Shown here one piece after another: positions 1 through 8,077 of a DNA stretch of 64,000 nucleotides. The notes beneath the pieces are model-generated. The model did not search any database and had not been told where the DNA came from. It worked only from the letters and a program-made list of their open reading frames with translations. The stretch comes from Streptomyces morookaense (GTDB lineage Bacteria; Actinomycetota; Actinomycetes; Streptomycetales; Streptomycetaceae). The stretch spans positions 82,651-146,650 of the forward strand of contig NZ_JABBXF010000025.1 of NCBI RefSeq assembly GCF_013030945.1, in the 5' to 3' direction. The stretch's first letter is position 1, and each line of letters opens with the position of its first letter. Position numbers and translations under genes: made by a program.

Positions 1-354
1 GACGAGCTTCCCGGCGAGCTCCTCGCGCAGCGCCTCCAGGGTCTTGGCGTGCCCGTCCCACGGCACCGCGACGATCACGATGTCACTGCGCCGCGCGCAC
101 TCCGCGTTGTCGGCGCCCTCGACGCCCAGGCCCAGCTCGGCCGCGGCCGTCTGCGCCCGCTCCGCGGCACGGGAACCGATGATCACCCGCTGCCCCGCCT
201 TGGCCAGCCGGTAGGCCAGACCGCGGCCCTGGTCGCCGGTGCCGCCGAGGACGCCGACCACCAGGCCGGAAACATCGGGAAGGTCCCACGGGTCCTTCGC
301 GGGAGCCTTCTTCACAGCACCGTTCGCACCGTTCGCACCATCAGAAATAGTCAT
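1..354 (-). CDS. npdG: NADPH-dependent F420 reductase (N-terminal part; runs off the window)
   Basis: Reduces cofactor F420 with NADPH (or the reverse) in the cytosol, feeding F420-dependent oxidoreductases. Only the N-terminal ~118 residues are present; the gene continues past base 1. Reading leftwards from the ATG at 354, a flexible Ala/Asn/Gly/Lys leader of ~30 residues is followed by the Rossmann dinucleotide motif VGVLGGTGDQGRGLAYRLAK and the following IIGSR, which is typical of F420:NADPH oxidoreductases. The next strand contains DIVIVAVPWDGHAKTLE, also typical of the family. A candidate F420-utilising LLM enzyme lies at 57.9 kb in the same window. Family assignment is strong; the C-terminal half cannot be judged. 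Confidence 0.85.
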   Translation of the reverse strand, partial: MTISDGANGANGAVKKAPAKDPWDLPDVSGLVVGVLGGTGDQGRGLAYRLAKAGQRVIIGSRAAERAQTAAAELGLGVEGADNAECARRSDIVIVAVPWDGHAKTLEALREELAGKLV

Positions 355-434
355 GACAGCGATACTGTCACGATCGGGTGAGAACCGACGCAACCGGCCA
401 TCCGCGCACGGCCGTTGCGGCAGGATGCGGGGCC

Positions 435-1046
435 ATGGACGCCGTACGGGTCGCGCTGCTGCGGGAAGTGCTCGCCGGGACCGAGTGGCTGCAGGACACC
501 CGCCGCTTCGCCGGCGCACTGCGCACCTCGGTCGCCCGCGACGACGGCGGCCTGCTGCTGGTCGGCACGGCGGAGTACGAGCCGTGGCACCTGGCGGCCC
601 ACCTGGACGACGAGGCGGCCTGGTCCGGCCTGCCCCAGCTGTCCCCCACGCTCGTCCGGCACCGGGTCCCGCCGCGCAGCCCGGCCCATCTGTCCGTGGG
701 CCTCGGCCGGCTGGAGGCGGCGCGCCGCGGGGAGACGGTGCTGGTGGTGGCCGAGGGCGGACCCGGAGCGGGCCTGCTGGAGCGGGTGCACGACGCCCGG
801 CGCGGCGGCGCGACCGTCCTCGCGCTGGACGACGCCGAGGAGGGCGCGGACGCGGACCTGCACTCCCTCGCCCACGACGCCCTCTCCGTGCCCGCCTCCT
901 CGGTGATGGACCTGGACATGGTCCAGCACCTGGTCAGCGCGGCCGCCGGGGAGAACAGCCCGCCGCCCGGGCACGGCCGGCGCTTCCGGGACCGGCTCTC
1001 CCGGCTCGCGGAGCAGCTGACCGCCCCGCCGCCGACCCGGTGGTGA
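435..1046 (+). CDS. Conserved hypothetical protein, 203 aa
   Basis: I do not recognise a domain. The protein is soluble with no signal peptide. The start is set at the ATG beginning MDAVRVALLREVLAGTEW, because the in-frame GTG-type starts further upstream give a poor arginine-rich leader. The N-terminal half has an aromatic and acidic stretch (EYEPWHLAAHLDDEAAW). The middle contains VLVVAEGGPGAGLLERVHDA followed by ATVLALDD, which reads like an alternating strand-helix nucleotide-binding fold, but this is only an impression. The C-terminus is basic (GRRFRDRLSRLAEQL). It diverges from npdG and is followed after about 60 bp by an MFS transporter on the same strand. Confidence 0.6.
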   Translation: MDAVRVALLREVLAGTEWLQDTRRFAGALRTSVARDDGGLLLVGTAEYEPWHLAAHLDDEAAWSGLPQLSPTLVRHRVPPRSPAHLSVGLGRLEAARRGETVLVVAEGGPGAGLLERVHDARRGGATVLALDDAEEGADADLHSLAHDALSVPASSVMDLDMVQHLVSAAAGENSPPPGHGRRFRDRLSRLAEQLTAPPPTRW

Positions 1047-1107
1047 CCGGGCCGGCCCCGGAAAACCGTTTGCGGCGCTTCACCCCGACCCGCGACCATC
1101 GTCCCTC

Positions 1108-2409
1108 GTGACCGACGACGACCATCCCCCTCCCTCCGGCCGCCTGCGGGCGCTCCTGCCCGACCTCACGCCGTGGTACGCCTCCCCCGACTTCCGCCGC
1201 ATGTGGCTGGCGGGACTGGTGACGGTCTTCGGCAGCTTCCTGACCTTCGTGGCCGTCCCGCTCCAGCTCAAGGAGCTGACCGGTTCGACGCTCGCGGTCG
1301 GCGCGGTGGGCGCCGTCGAACTCGTCCCGCTGATCGTCTTCGGGCTCTACGGCGGCGCACTGGCCGACGCCCTCGACCGCCGCGCGCTGATCCTGTGGAC
1401 CGAGCTCGGTCTGACCGTCCTGAGCGCGCTCCTGCTGCTCAACACGCTGCTGCCGCACCCGATGATCTGGCCGCTGTACGTGGTGGCCGCGCTGACCAGC
1501 GCACTGAACGGGCTCCAGCGCCCGGCCCTGCACGCCATCGTGCCGCGCATCGTCGCGCACGAGCAGCTGCCCGCCGCCATCGCGCTCAACTCCATGCGCT
1601 GGCAGATCGGCGCCATCGCCGGCCCCGCGCTGGCCGGGGTGTTCATCGCCTACGCCGGACTGCCGTTCGCCTACGGGCTGGACGTGCTGACGTATGTGGT
1701 CTCCGCGGCCCTGATCATGACCATGGCCCCCTCCCCCGCCTCGCACGACGCCGAGAAGCCGTCGCTGCGCGGCATCCTGGAGGGCGGCCGCTACGCATGG
1801 AGCCGTAAGGAGCTGCTGGGCACGTATGCGATCGACCTGACGGCGATGTTCTTCGCGTTCCCCACGGCCGTCTTCCCGTTCCTGGCCGACGAGCTGCACG
1901 CCCCCTGGGCGCTGGGTCTGATGTACGCGGCGGGCGCCGCCGGTTCACTGGCCGTCAGCGTCACCAGCGGGTGGGCCTCGCGCATCCACCGGCACGGCCG
2001 CATGGTGGTCCTGGCGGCGGCGGGCTGGGGCGGCGCGATGGCGGTGGCGGGCTGGATGCACAACGTCTGGCTGGTGCTGCTCTTCCTGGCCGTCGCGGGC
2101 GGCTGCGACATGATCAGCGGTCTGTTCCGCTCCGCGATGTGGGACCAGACGATCCCGGACGAACTACGGGGCCGCCTGGCCGGCATCGAGCTGCTGTCCT
2201 ACTCGGCCGGCCCGCAACTGGGCCAGGTCCGGGCGGGCGGTACCGCCGCACTGGCCGGCGTACGGGCGTCCGTATGGGCGGGCGGCCTGGCGTGCGTGGC
2301 GGGGGTGGGCCTGCTGGCGCTGTCCCTGCCGAAGCTGCTGTCGTACGACCAGCGCACGGACCCGCACGCGGTGCGGGCCCGTGAGGGGAAGCTCGCCACG
2401 GCGGCCTGA
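1108..2409 (+). CDS. MFS transporter, EntS/MFS_3-like exporter
   Basis: Predicted 12-helix inner-membrane proton-coupled exporter of 433 residues. After a ~35-residue cytoplasmic leader, helix 1 contains FRRMWLAGLVTVFGSFLTFV, and the loop 2-3 signature GGALADALDRRALIL follows, as in the EntS-type MFS_3 family. The pattern NSMRWQIGAIAGPALAGVFI is the helix-5 antiporter-like region of the same family. The GTG start is used because it gives the shortest complete protein beginning with a plausible leader. No siderophore biosynthesis genes are adjacent, so the substrate is unknown; iron genes begin 1.2 kb downstream but are separated by map. A 20-bp palindrome overlaps the stop codon. Confidence 0.8.
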   Translation: MTDDDHPPPSGRLRALLPDLTPWYASPDFRRMWLAGLVTVFGSFLTFVAVPLQLKELTGSTLAVGAVGAVELVPLIVFGLYGGALADALDRRALILWTELGLTVLSALLLLNTLLPHPMIWPLYVVAALTSALNGLQRPALHAIVPRIVAHEQLPAAIALNSMRWQIGAIAGPALAGVFIAYAGLPFAYGLDVLTYVVSAALIMTMAPSPASHDAEKPSLRGILEGGRYAWSRKELLGTYAIDLTAMFFAFPTAVFPFLADELHAPWALGLMYAAGAAGSLAVSVTSGWASRIHRHGRMVVLAAAGWGGAMAVAGWMHNVWLVLLFLAVAGGCDMISGLFRSAMWDQTIPDELRGRLAGIELLSYSAGPQLGQVRAGGTAALAGVRASVWAGGLACVAGVGLLALSLPKLLSYDQRTDPHAVRAREGKLATAA

Positions 2410-2425
2410 CGGGGCGCCCCGTCAG
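2406..2425. terminator. Perfect 20-bp palindrome between convergent genes
   Basis: CTGACGGGGCGCCCCGTCAG is self-complementary and overlaps the TGA of the MFS gene. It lies between that gene and a convergent small gene on the other strand, so a shared terminator is the simplest reading. There is no U tract, which is usual in Streptomyces. Confidence 0.45.
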
Positions 2426-2474
2426 GGGCGCGCGAGCAGCCCGGGACGGCCCGCAGCCGACGACGGACCGGCCC

Positions 2475-2684
2475 TCAGTCCTCGTCCTTCCAGCGCGGGT
2501 CCTCCCGCCACTCCTCGTTCCGCTCCCGAGCGGTCTCCATGGCGTGGGCGGCCTCCTCCCGCGTGCCGTAAGGACCGAAGCGGTCAGCGGCACGGCATTC
2601 CGGCCCCTCCTCCACCGTGCCGTGCTTCAGGCAGTAGTACCACTCGCCCGGCCTGCCGGCCGTACGCTTCCTGAACAGCGCCAT
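2475..2684 (-). CDS. Small conserved protein, 69 aa
   Basis: Short cytoplasmic protein starting [20 protein letters not shown] and ending in a charged Trp-rich tail ([13 protein letters not shown]). A short Cys-containing stretch ([20 protein letters not shown]) with two Cys and one His could be a minimal metal site. The following [14 protein letters not shown] resembles a SPOR-like or small adaptor turn-helix. The start is preferred over upstream in-frame options because they would overlap the divergent map promoter and because a purine-rich GGAGAGGGGACC precedes the ATG. Similar small proteins are common in Streptomyces; no function is known to me. Confidence 0.65.
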   Translation of the reverse strand: MALFRKRTAGRPGEWYYCLKHGTVEEGPECRAADRFGPYGTREEAAHAMETARERNEEWREDPRWKDED

Positions 2685-2721
2685 CGAAGGTCCCCTCTCC
2701 GTCTCTTCTACACTCGCAGAC

Positions 2722-3579
2722 ATGTCTGGCCAGTCGCTTCTTGTTCCGGGGAGACTCTCCCCCACCCGCTCCGTCCCCGCCTCGATCGCGCGTCCCGAGT
2801 ACGTGGGCAAGGACGCCCCGACGCCGTACACCGGCCCCGAGGTGCAGGACGCCGAGACGATCGAGCGGATGCGCATCGCCGGCCGCATCGCCGCCCAGGC
2901 GATGGAGGAGGCGGCCAAGCACATCGCCCCCGGCGTCACCACGGACGAGCTGGACCGGGTCGCGCACGAGTTCATGTGCGACCACGGCGCCTACCCCTCG
3001 ACCCTCGGCTACCGCGGCTTCCCCAAGTCGCTGTGCGCGTCGATCAACGAAGTGATCTGTCACGGCATCCCCGACTCGACCGTGCTGCGCGACGGCGACA
3101 TCGTCAATCTCGACGTGACGGCCTTCATCGGCGGCGTGCACGGCGACAACAACGCCACGTACCTGTGCGGCGACGTGGACGAGGAGTCCCGCCTGCTGGT
3201 GGAGCGCACGCGCGAGGCGCTGAACCGGGCGATCAAGGCGGTCAAGCCCGGGCGCCGGATCAACATCATCGGCCGCGTCATCGAGTCGTACGCCAAGCGC
3301 TTCGGCTACGGCGTCGTCCGGGACTTCACCGGTCACGGCATCAACTCGTCCTTCCACTCCGGCCTGATCGTCCCGCACTACGACAGCCCGCACCACGACA
3401 CCCTCATCCAGCCGGGCATGACGTTCACCATCGAGCCGATGCTGACGCTGGGCACGTACGACTACGACCTGTGGGAGGACGGCTGGACGGTCGTCACCAA
3501 GGACCGCAAGCGGACGGCACAGTTCGAGCACACGCTGGTGGTCACGGAGACGGGTGCGGAGATTCTGACGCTGCCGTAA
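2722..3579 (+). CDS. map: Type I methionine aminopeptidase
   Basis: Cytosolic metalloprotease that removes the initiator methionine from nascent proteins. The 285-residue protein has a ~45-residue N-terminal extension rich in Pro, as in actinobacterial MetAP1c, before the pita-bread fold. All five metal ligands are visible: Asp in IVNLDVTA, Asp in [10 protein letters not shown], His in [10 protein letters not shown], Glu in TFTIEPML and Glu in QFEHTLVV. The substrate-pocket His of FHSGL is also present. The ATG start lies 37 bp from a divergent small gene. Streptomyces often carry two or three map paralogs, so this may not be the essential copy. Confidence 0.95.
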   Translation: MSGQSLLVPGRLSPTRSVPASIARPEYVGKDAPTPYTGPEVQDAETIERMRIAGRIAAQAMEEAAKHIAPGVTTDELDRVAHEFMCDHGAYPSTLGYRGFPKSLCASINEVICHGIPDSTVLRDGDIVNLDVTAFIGGVHGDNNATYLCGDVDEESRLLVERTREALNRAIKAVKPGRRINIIGRVIESYAKRFGYGVVRDFTGHGINSSFHSGLIVPHYDSPHHDTLIQPGMTFTIEPMLTLGTYDYDLWEDGWTVVTKDRKRTAQFEHTLVVTETGAEILTLP

Positions 3580-3642
3580 CTCCTGCGGAGCGGCGGGGCG
3601 GCCGATAGGGTTTTACCGACAGCACGTCGGGAACACATTGGC

Positions 3643-3657
3643 TTAGGTAAGCCTAAG
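3643..3657. promoter_or_regulatory. Iron box (DmdR1/IdeR-type operator) before heme oxygenase
   Basis: TTAGGTAAGCCTAAG is a near-perfect dyad that matches the actinobacterial iron box (TTAGGTTAGGCTAACCTAA core). It sits 45 bp upstream of the heme oxygenase start. DmdR1 with Fe2+ would repress transcription here, so the gene should be induced by iron starvation. Confidence 0.75.
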
Positions 3658-3702
3658 TAGGAAGAACCGGCCTTCCCGCACCCCCGTCACCGGAGGTCCG
3701 CC

Positions 3703-4353
3703 TTGGACACCCCGTTCTCCACCCTCATCCGCACCGCCTCCCACGAGCAGCACACGGAGGCCGAGAACTCCTCCTTCATGAGCGACATGCTCGGCGGACG
3801 GCTGGGGGTGGCGGCCTACCGCCGCTACACCGAGCAGCTCTGGTTCGTCTACCGCGCCCTGGAGTCCGCGTCCGCGGCCCTGGCGGCCGACCCGGTGGCC
3901 GGCCCCTTCATCCGCCCGGAGCTCGCCCGCACCGCCCAACTGGAGCGCGACCTGGCCCACTTGGGCGGCCCCGCCTGGCGCACGGGCCTGCAGCCCCTGC
4001 CCGCCACAGCGGCGTACGCGGCCCGCATCGAGGAATGCGCCCGCACCTGGCCCGCGGGTTACGTGGCCCACCACTACACGCGCTATCTGGGAGACCTCTC
4101 CGGCGGCCAGATCATCCGCGGCACGGCCGAGAAGACGTGGGGCTTCGCACGCAAGGGGGACGGGGTGCGCTTCTACGTCTTCGACGGGATCGGCAACCCG
4201 GCGGCGTTCAAGCGGGAGTACCGCGAACTGCTGGACGCGCTGCCGGTGGACGATCTGGAGAAGCAGCGGGTGGTCGAGGAGTGCCGGCGCGCTTTCGCGC
4301 TGAACACCGCCGTGTTCCAGGCGTTGGGGCGGGAGTTCCCCCTGAGCGCGTAG
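3703..4353 (+). CDS. Biliverdin-producing heme oxygenase (HO-1-like)
   Basis: Opens heme to biliverdin, CO and Fe2+, releasing iron in the cytosol. The 216-residue length and motifs match the helical HO-1/HmuO family: the proximal His is in SHEQHTEAE (His17), and the distal helix carries the flexible glycine motif YLGDLSGGQ. A TTG start is used; it has GGAGG 7 bp upstream and no better start follows. The gene is monocistronic at its 3' end and precedes the efe genes, with an iron box on each, so the block appears to be a coordinated iron-starvation response covering heme and ferrous iron. Confidence 0.93.
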   Translation: MDTPFSTLIRTASHEQHTEAENSSFMSDMLGGRLGVAAYRRYTEQLWFVYRALESASAALAADPVAGPFIRPELARTAQLERDLAHLGGPAWRTGLQPLPATAAYAARIEECARTWPAGYVAHHYTRYLGDLSGGQIIRGTAEKTWGFARKGDGVRFYVFDGIGNPAAFKREYRELLDALPVDDLEKQRVVEECRRAFALNTAVFQALGREFPLSA

Positions 4354-4616
4354 GGCTCCGCCGGCGGAGGAACGAGTGCAACTGCGGGCCGGTTGTGGCC
4401 GGTCGCGCAGTTCCCCGAGCACACGACCGCGCCGCCCGCCAGGGCGAGCGCGCCGCGGCGGGAGACGCCGTGGCCGACGGGCAGCCGGTCGACGTCGTCG
4501 ATCTTCCGGGCGCCGCGGGCCCGTTGGCGGTGCCGCGACGCCCACGGCGAAATCCGGCCACGTGAGACCAGCGTCACACCAACCCGCGGTAAAGAGAAAG
4601 GCAAGCCTCATATAAG
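4354..4616. other. Intergenic region without a convincing gene
   Basis: About 260 bp between heme oxygenase and the efeO iron box. GC-rich, no terminator hairpin of note. The minus strand can be read as a peptide with a twin-arginine-like stretch (SRRGALALAGGAV), but it has no start, no ribosome site and no domain, so I treat it as chance or as a decayed remnant. Confidence 0.4.
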
Positions 4617-4630
4617 TTAGGGCTGCCTAA
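4617..4630. promoter_or_regulatory. Iron box before efeO
   Basis: TTAGGGCTGCCTAA is a dyad related to the DmdR1/IdeR iron box, with further TTAAGG just downstream. It lies 25 bp upstream of the efeO ATG, in the right place to repress the efeO-efeB-efeU operon when iron is replete. Confidence 0.7.
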
Positions 4631-4655
4631 TTAAGGTGATCCGCCCTCTTCGACC

Positions 4656-5804
4656 ATGCCTGGAGTCCTTCGCATGCGCGCCCTCCGCTCCTCCGCAGCC
4701 GCCGCCGTAGCGGTCATCGCGGCCTTCACCGCCGTGTCCGGCTGCGCCAAGAAGTCGGACGCCAAGGACTCCGAGGCCGTCAAGGTGACCGCCACCGACG
4801 ACGCATGCGAGGTCTCGAAGACCTCGTTCCCGGCCGGGCATGTCACGCTCGCCATCGAGAACAAGGGCTCCAAGGTCACCGAGGTCTACGTCTACGCACC
4901 GGACGACCGGATCGTCACCGAGCGCGAGAACATAGGCCCGGGCACCAAGGCCGACATCACCGCGACGATCAAGGCCGGTTCGTACGAGATCGCCTGCAAG
5001 CCCGGCATGAAGGGCGACGGCATCCGCCAGAAGATCACCGTGACCGGCGGCGGCGCGCAGAAGAAGAGCGACCCGGAGCTGGACAAGGCGGTGGCCGAAT
5101 ACCGCCGTTACGTGCAGGAGCAGGCCGACGAGAGCGTCGCGGCGGCGCAGAAGTTCGCCGACGCCGTCACGAGCGGCGACCTGGACGCGGCGAAGAAGGC
5201 CTACGCGTCCTCCCGCACCGGCTGGGAGCGCACCGAGCCCGTCGCCGAGTCCTTCGGCGACATCGACCCGAAGGTCGACGTCCGCGAGGACGGCCTGGAG
5301 AAGGACCAGAAGTGGACCGGCTGGCACCGGCTGGAGAAGTCCCTCTGGCAGGACCAGAAGATCACCGACGAGGACAAGGCGCTCGCCGGGCAGCTGATGA
5401 AGGATCTGGAGGACTGGCGCAAGCGCGTCGGCACCGCCGAGCTCACCCCGACCGGCATGGCCAACGGCGCCAAGGAGCTCCTCGACGAGGTCTACCGGAA
5501 CAAGATCACCGGTGAGGAGGAGCGCTACAGCCACACCGACCTCGACGACTTCGCGGCCAACGTGGAGGGGGCCGAGAAGGCGTACGGGCTCCTCAAGCCC
5601 GTCGCCGCCCGGCACGACGCCGCGCTCGTGCAGGAGTTGGACAAGCAGTTCGATGCCGTGAAGAAGGCCCTCGACGGCTACCGCGAGGGCGACGGTTTCA
5701 AGGCCTACGACACCGTCGGCCAGGACGACCGCAAGAAGCTCTCGGACGTGGTCAACGCCCTGTCCGAGCCGCTGTCCAAGCTCGCCGCGGCCGTCGCGAA
5801 GTAG
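4656..5804 (+). CDS. efeO: EfeO: iron-uptake lipoprotein with cupredoxin and M75 domains
   Basis: Extracytoplasmic component of the EfeUOB ferrous-iron system; it is thought to bind iron and hand it to the EfeU permease. The 382-residue protein has a lipoprotein signal with lipobox VSGC (cleavage before Cys ~29). A cupredoxin-like domain follows (DDACEVSKTSFPAGHVTLAI to KITVTGGG, about residues 45-135), then an M75 imelysin-type helical domain. The M75 signature His-x-x-Glu is present in GWHRLEKSLW. The start is the ATG after the iron box. The stop is only 10 bp before efeB, so the three efe genes are one transcript. Confidence 0.93.
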   Translation: MPGVLRMRALRSSAAAAVAVIAAFTAVSGCAKKSDAKDSEAVKVTATDDACEVSKTSFPAGHVTLAIENKGSKVTEVYVYAPDDRIVTERENIGPGTKADITATIKAGSYEIACKPGMKGDGIRQKITVTGGGAQKKSDPELDKAVAEYRRYVQEQADESVAAAQKFADAVTSGDLDAAKKAYASSRTGWERTEPVAESFGDIDPKVDVREDGLEKDQKWTGWHRLEKSLWQDQKITDEDKALAGQLMKDLEDWRKRVGTAELTPTGMANGAKELLDEVYRNKITGEEERYSHTDLDDFAANVEGAEKAYGLLKPVAARHDAALVQELDKQFDAVKKALDGYREGDGFKAYDTVGQDDRKKLSDVVNALSEPLSKLAAAVAK

Positions 5805-5814
5805 GGCCGGGGAC

Positions 5815-7077
5815 ATGAACGAGACGACGACTGCCTCCCCCTCGCGCCGCACCCTGCTCGGCTGGGGCGGCGCCGGGCTCGCCCTCGGCGCGGCCGCCGC
5901 GGGCGGCACCGCCGCCGCCCTGCGGCTCGGCGACGGCTCGCAGCCCGCCGCCTCGGCCGGTGACGCCGTGCCCTTCCACGGCGCCCACCAGGCCGGTATC
6001 GCCACGCCCGTCCAGGACCGGCTGCACTTCGCGGCCTTCGACGTGACCACCACCGACCGGGCCGCGCTCGTCGCCCTGTTGAAGGAGTGGACGGCCGCGG
6101 CCGCGGCGATGACCGCGGGGCGGGAGGTCGGCGACGGTGAGAGCAGCGACTACGCCGATAACGCAGAACTGCCGCCGGACGACACCGGCGAGGCCCTCGG
6201 TCTCAAGCCCTCCCGGCTGACGCTGACCTTCGGCGTGGGCCCGGGGCTGTTCGAGAAGGACGGCAAGGACCGCTTCGGGCTGAAGTCCCGGCGTCCGCAG
6301 GCCCTGATCGACCTGCCCGCCTTCCCCGGCGACAACCTCGACCCGGCCCGCAGCGGCGGCGACCTGTGCGTCCAGGCATGCGCGGACGACCCGCAGGTCG
6401 CGGTGCACGCGATCCGCAACCTGGCCCGCATCGGCATGGGCCGGGTCGCCATCCGCTGGTCCCAGCTGGGGTTCGGCAAGACGTCCTCGACTACCCCGGA
6501 CGCCCAGACACCGCGCAACATGATGGGGTTCAAGGACGGCACCCGGAACATCGCCGGCACCGAGACCGACCGGCTCGACAAGCACGTATGGGTGAGCGAG
6601 AAGGACGGCCCGGACTGGCTGGCCGGCGGCTCCTACCTCGTCGCGCGCCGCATCCGGATGCACATCGAGACCTGGGACCGCGCCTCGCTGAAGGACCAGG
6701 AGGACACCTTCGGCCGCACCAAGGCCGAGGGCGCCCCGCAGGGAAAGCAGCGCGAGCACGACGAGCCCAACCTCAAGGCCATGAAGGACAACGCCCATGT
6801 GCGGCTGGCCCACCCGGACAGCAACAACGGCGTGACGATCCTGCGCCGCGGCTACTCCTTCACCGACGGCACGGACGGCCTGGGCCGCCTGGACGCGGGC
6901 CTGTTCTTCATCGCCTACCAGCGCGACGTCCGGGACGGCTTCGTCCCGCTGCAGCGCCGGCTCGCGGCGAAGGACGCCCTCAACGAGTACATCCAGCACG
7001 TGGGTTCGGCGGTCTTCGCCGTCCCGCCGGGCGTCCGGGACAAGGACGACTGGTGGGGCCGGGCCCTGTTCGCGTGA
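5815..7077 (+). CDS. efeB: EfeB: Tat-exported Dyp-type heme peroxidase/deferrochelatase
   Basis: Heme-containing dye-decolourising peroxidase exported folded by the Tat pathway; in the Efe system it is proposed to oxidise Fe2+ or to extract iron from heme. Residues 1-45 form a Tat signal (SRRTLLGWGGAGLALGAAAA). The Dyp signature GFKDGTRNI (GxxDG with the distal catalytic Asp) is clear, and the heme-ligand region HVRLAHPDSNNG plus ILRRGYSF follow. The length of 420 residues is normal. With the upstream heme oxygenase, the block could use heme iron both outside and inside the cell. Confidence 0.94.
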   Translation: MNETTTASPSRRTLLGWGGAGLALGAAAAGGTAAALRLGDGSQPAASAGDAVPFHGAHQAGIATPVQDRLHFAAFDVTTTDRAALVALLKEWTAAAAAMTAGREVGDGESSDYADNAELPPDDTGEALGLKPSRLTLTFGVGPGLFEKDGKDRFGLKSRRPQALIDLPAFPGDNLDPARSGGDLCVQACADDPQVAVHAIRNLARIGMGRVAIRWSQLGFGKTSSTTPDAQTPRNMMGFKDGTRNIAGTETDRLDKHVWVSEKDGPDWLAGGSYLVARRIRMHIETWDRASLKDQEDTFGRTKAEGAPQGKQREHDEPNLKAMKDNAHVRLAHPDSNNGVTILRRGYSFTDGTDGLGRLDAGLFFIAYQRDVRDGFVPLQRRLAAKDALNEYIQHVGSAVFAVPPGVRDKDDWWGRALFA

Positions 7078-7105
7078 CCGGCAACTGCACAGAAGGGGAC
7101 GCCGC

Positions 7106-8077
7106 GTGTTCGGCAACTACCTGATCGGCCTGCGCGAGGGGCTGGAGGCCAGCCTGGTCGTCTGCATCCTCGTCGCCTACCTGGTCAAGACCGGCCGCAA
7201 GGACGCCCTGCCGCCGGTGTGGACCGGCATCGCCGTCGCGGTGCTGCTCAGCATGGGCTTCGGCGCGGTGCTCCAGTACGGCTCGCAGACCATGACGTTC
7301 GAGGCTCAGGAGGCGCTCGGCGGCTCGCTGTCGGTCGTCGCGGTCGGCCTGGTGACGTGGATGGTCTTCTGGATGCGGCGCACCGCGCGGCACCTGAGGA
7401 AGGAGCTGCACGGCAAGCTGGACGCGGCGCTGGCGATGGGCACCACGGCGCTGGTCGTCACGGCCTTCCTCGCCGTCGGCCGGGAGGGCCTGGAGACGGC
7501 GCTGTTCATCTGGACGGCCGTGCAGGCCACGGACGACGGTGTACGGCCGCTCGTCGGCGCCCTGTTGGGGCTGCTGACGGCCGTGGTGCTGGGCTGGCTG
7601 TTCTACCGCGGCGCGCTGAAGATCAACCTGGCGAAGTTCTTCACGTGGACCGGCGGCATGCTCGTCGTGGTCGCGGCGGGCGTGCTCGCCTACGGTTTCC
7701 ACGACCTGCAGGAGGCCGGCATCCTGCCGGGCCTGGGGAGCAAGGCCTTCGACGTCGGCGAGCAGGTGCCCGCCGACAGCTGGTACGGGACGCTGCTGAA
7801 GGGCGTGTTCAACTTCCAGCCCGACCCGACGTGGCTGCAGGTCGCGGTGTGGGCGCTGTATCTGGTGCCGACCCTCGTGGTGTTCTTGCTGCCCGCCCGG
7901 GCTAGGGTTGCGCAGCCGTCCCCTGCCGCAACCGAGGAGTCCACGCACCATGAGACGCCGGCCGCCACGTCGGGTGTTCGGAGCCCTGCTCTCGCTGACG
8001 GTGCTCGTGACGACAGCGACCGGGTGCATGACGGTGCACGGCGAACGGGCGGTCATCCCGGCGACGTCCAGGGCTGA
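7106..8077 (+). CDS. efeU: EfeU: FTR1-family iron permease
   Basis: Seven-helix membrane permease that imports iron, working with EfeO and EfeB. Both diagnostic R-E-x-x-E motifs are present: LREGLEASL in helix 1 and GREGLETAL in helix 4. The GTG start follows efeB by 28 bp, with AGAAGGGGAC upstream. The last helix ends near VFLLPARARV. After it the frame continues ~45 residues as a hydrophilic Pro/Ser/Thr/Arg tail, so the gene overlaps the next lipoprotein gene by 128 bp. Either the tail is a genuine extension or an ancestral stop was lost. Confidence 0.92.
   Translation: MFGNYLIGLREGLEASLVVCILVAYLVKTGRKDALPPVWTGIAVAVLLSMGFGAVLQYGSQTMTFEAQEALGGSLSVVAVGLVTWMVFWMRRTARHLRKELHGKLDAALAMGTTALVVTAFLAVGREGLETALFIWTAVQATDDGVRPLVGALLGLLTAVVLGWLFYRGALKINLAKFFTWTGGMLVVVAAGVLAYGFHDLQEAGILPGLGSKAFDVGEQVPADSWYGTLLKGVFNFQPDPTWLQVAVWALYLVPTLVVFLLPARARVAQPSPAATEESTHHETPAATSGVRSPALADGARDDSDRVHDGARRTGGHPGDVQG

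Noticed and set aside
1108..2409. Siderophore exporter tied to the iron block
   Set aside because: It is EntS-like, but map and other genes separate it from the iron boxes and no iron box precedes it.
4354..4655. Twin-arginine-like peptide on the minus strand between heme oxygenase and efeO
   Set aside because: No start, ribosome site or domain; at most a decayed remnant.
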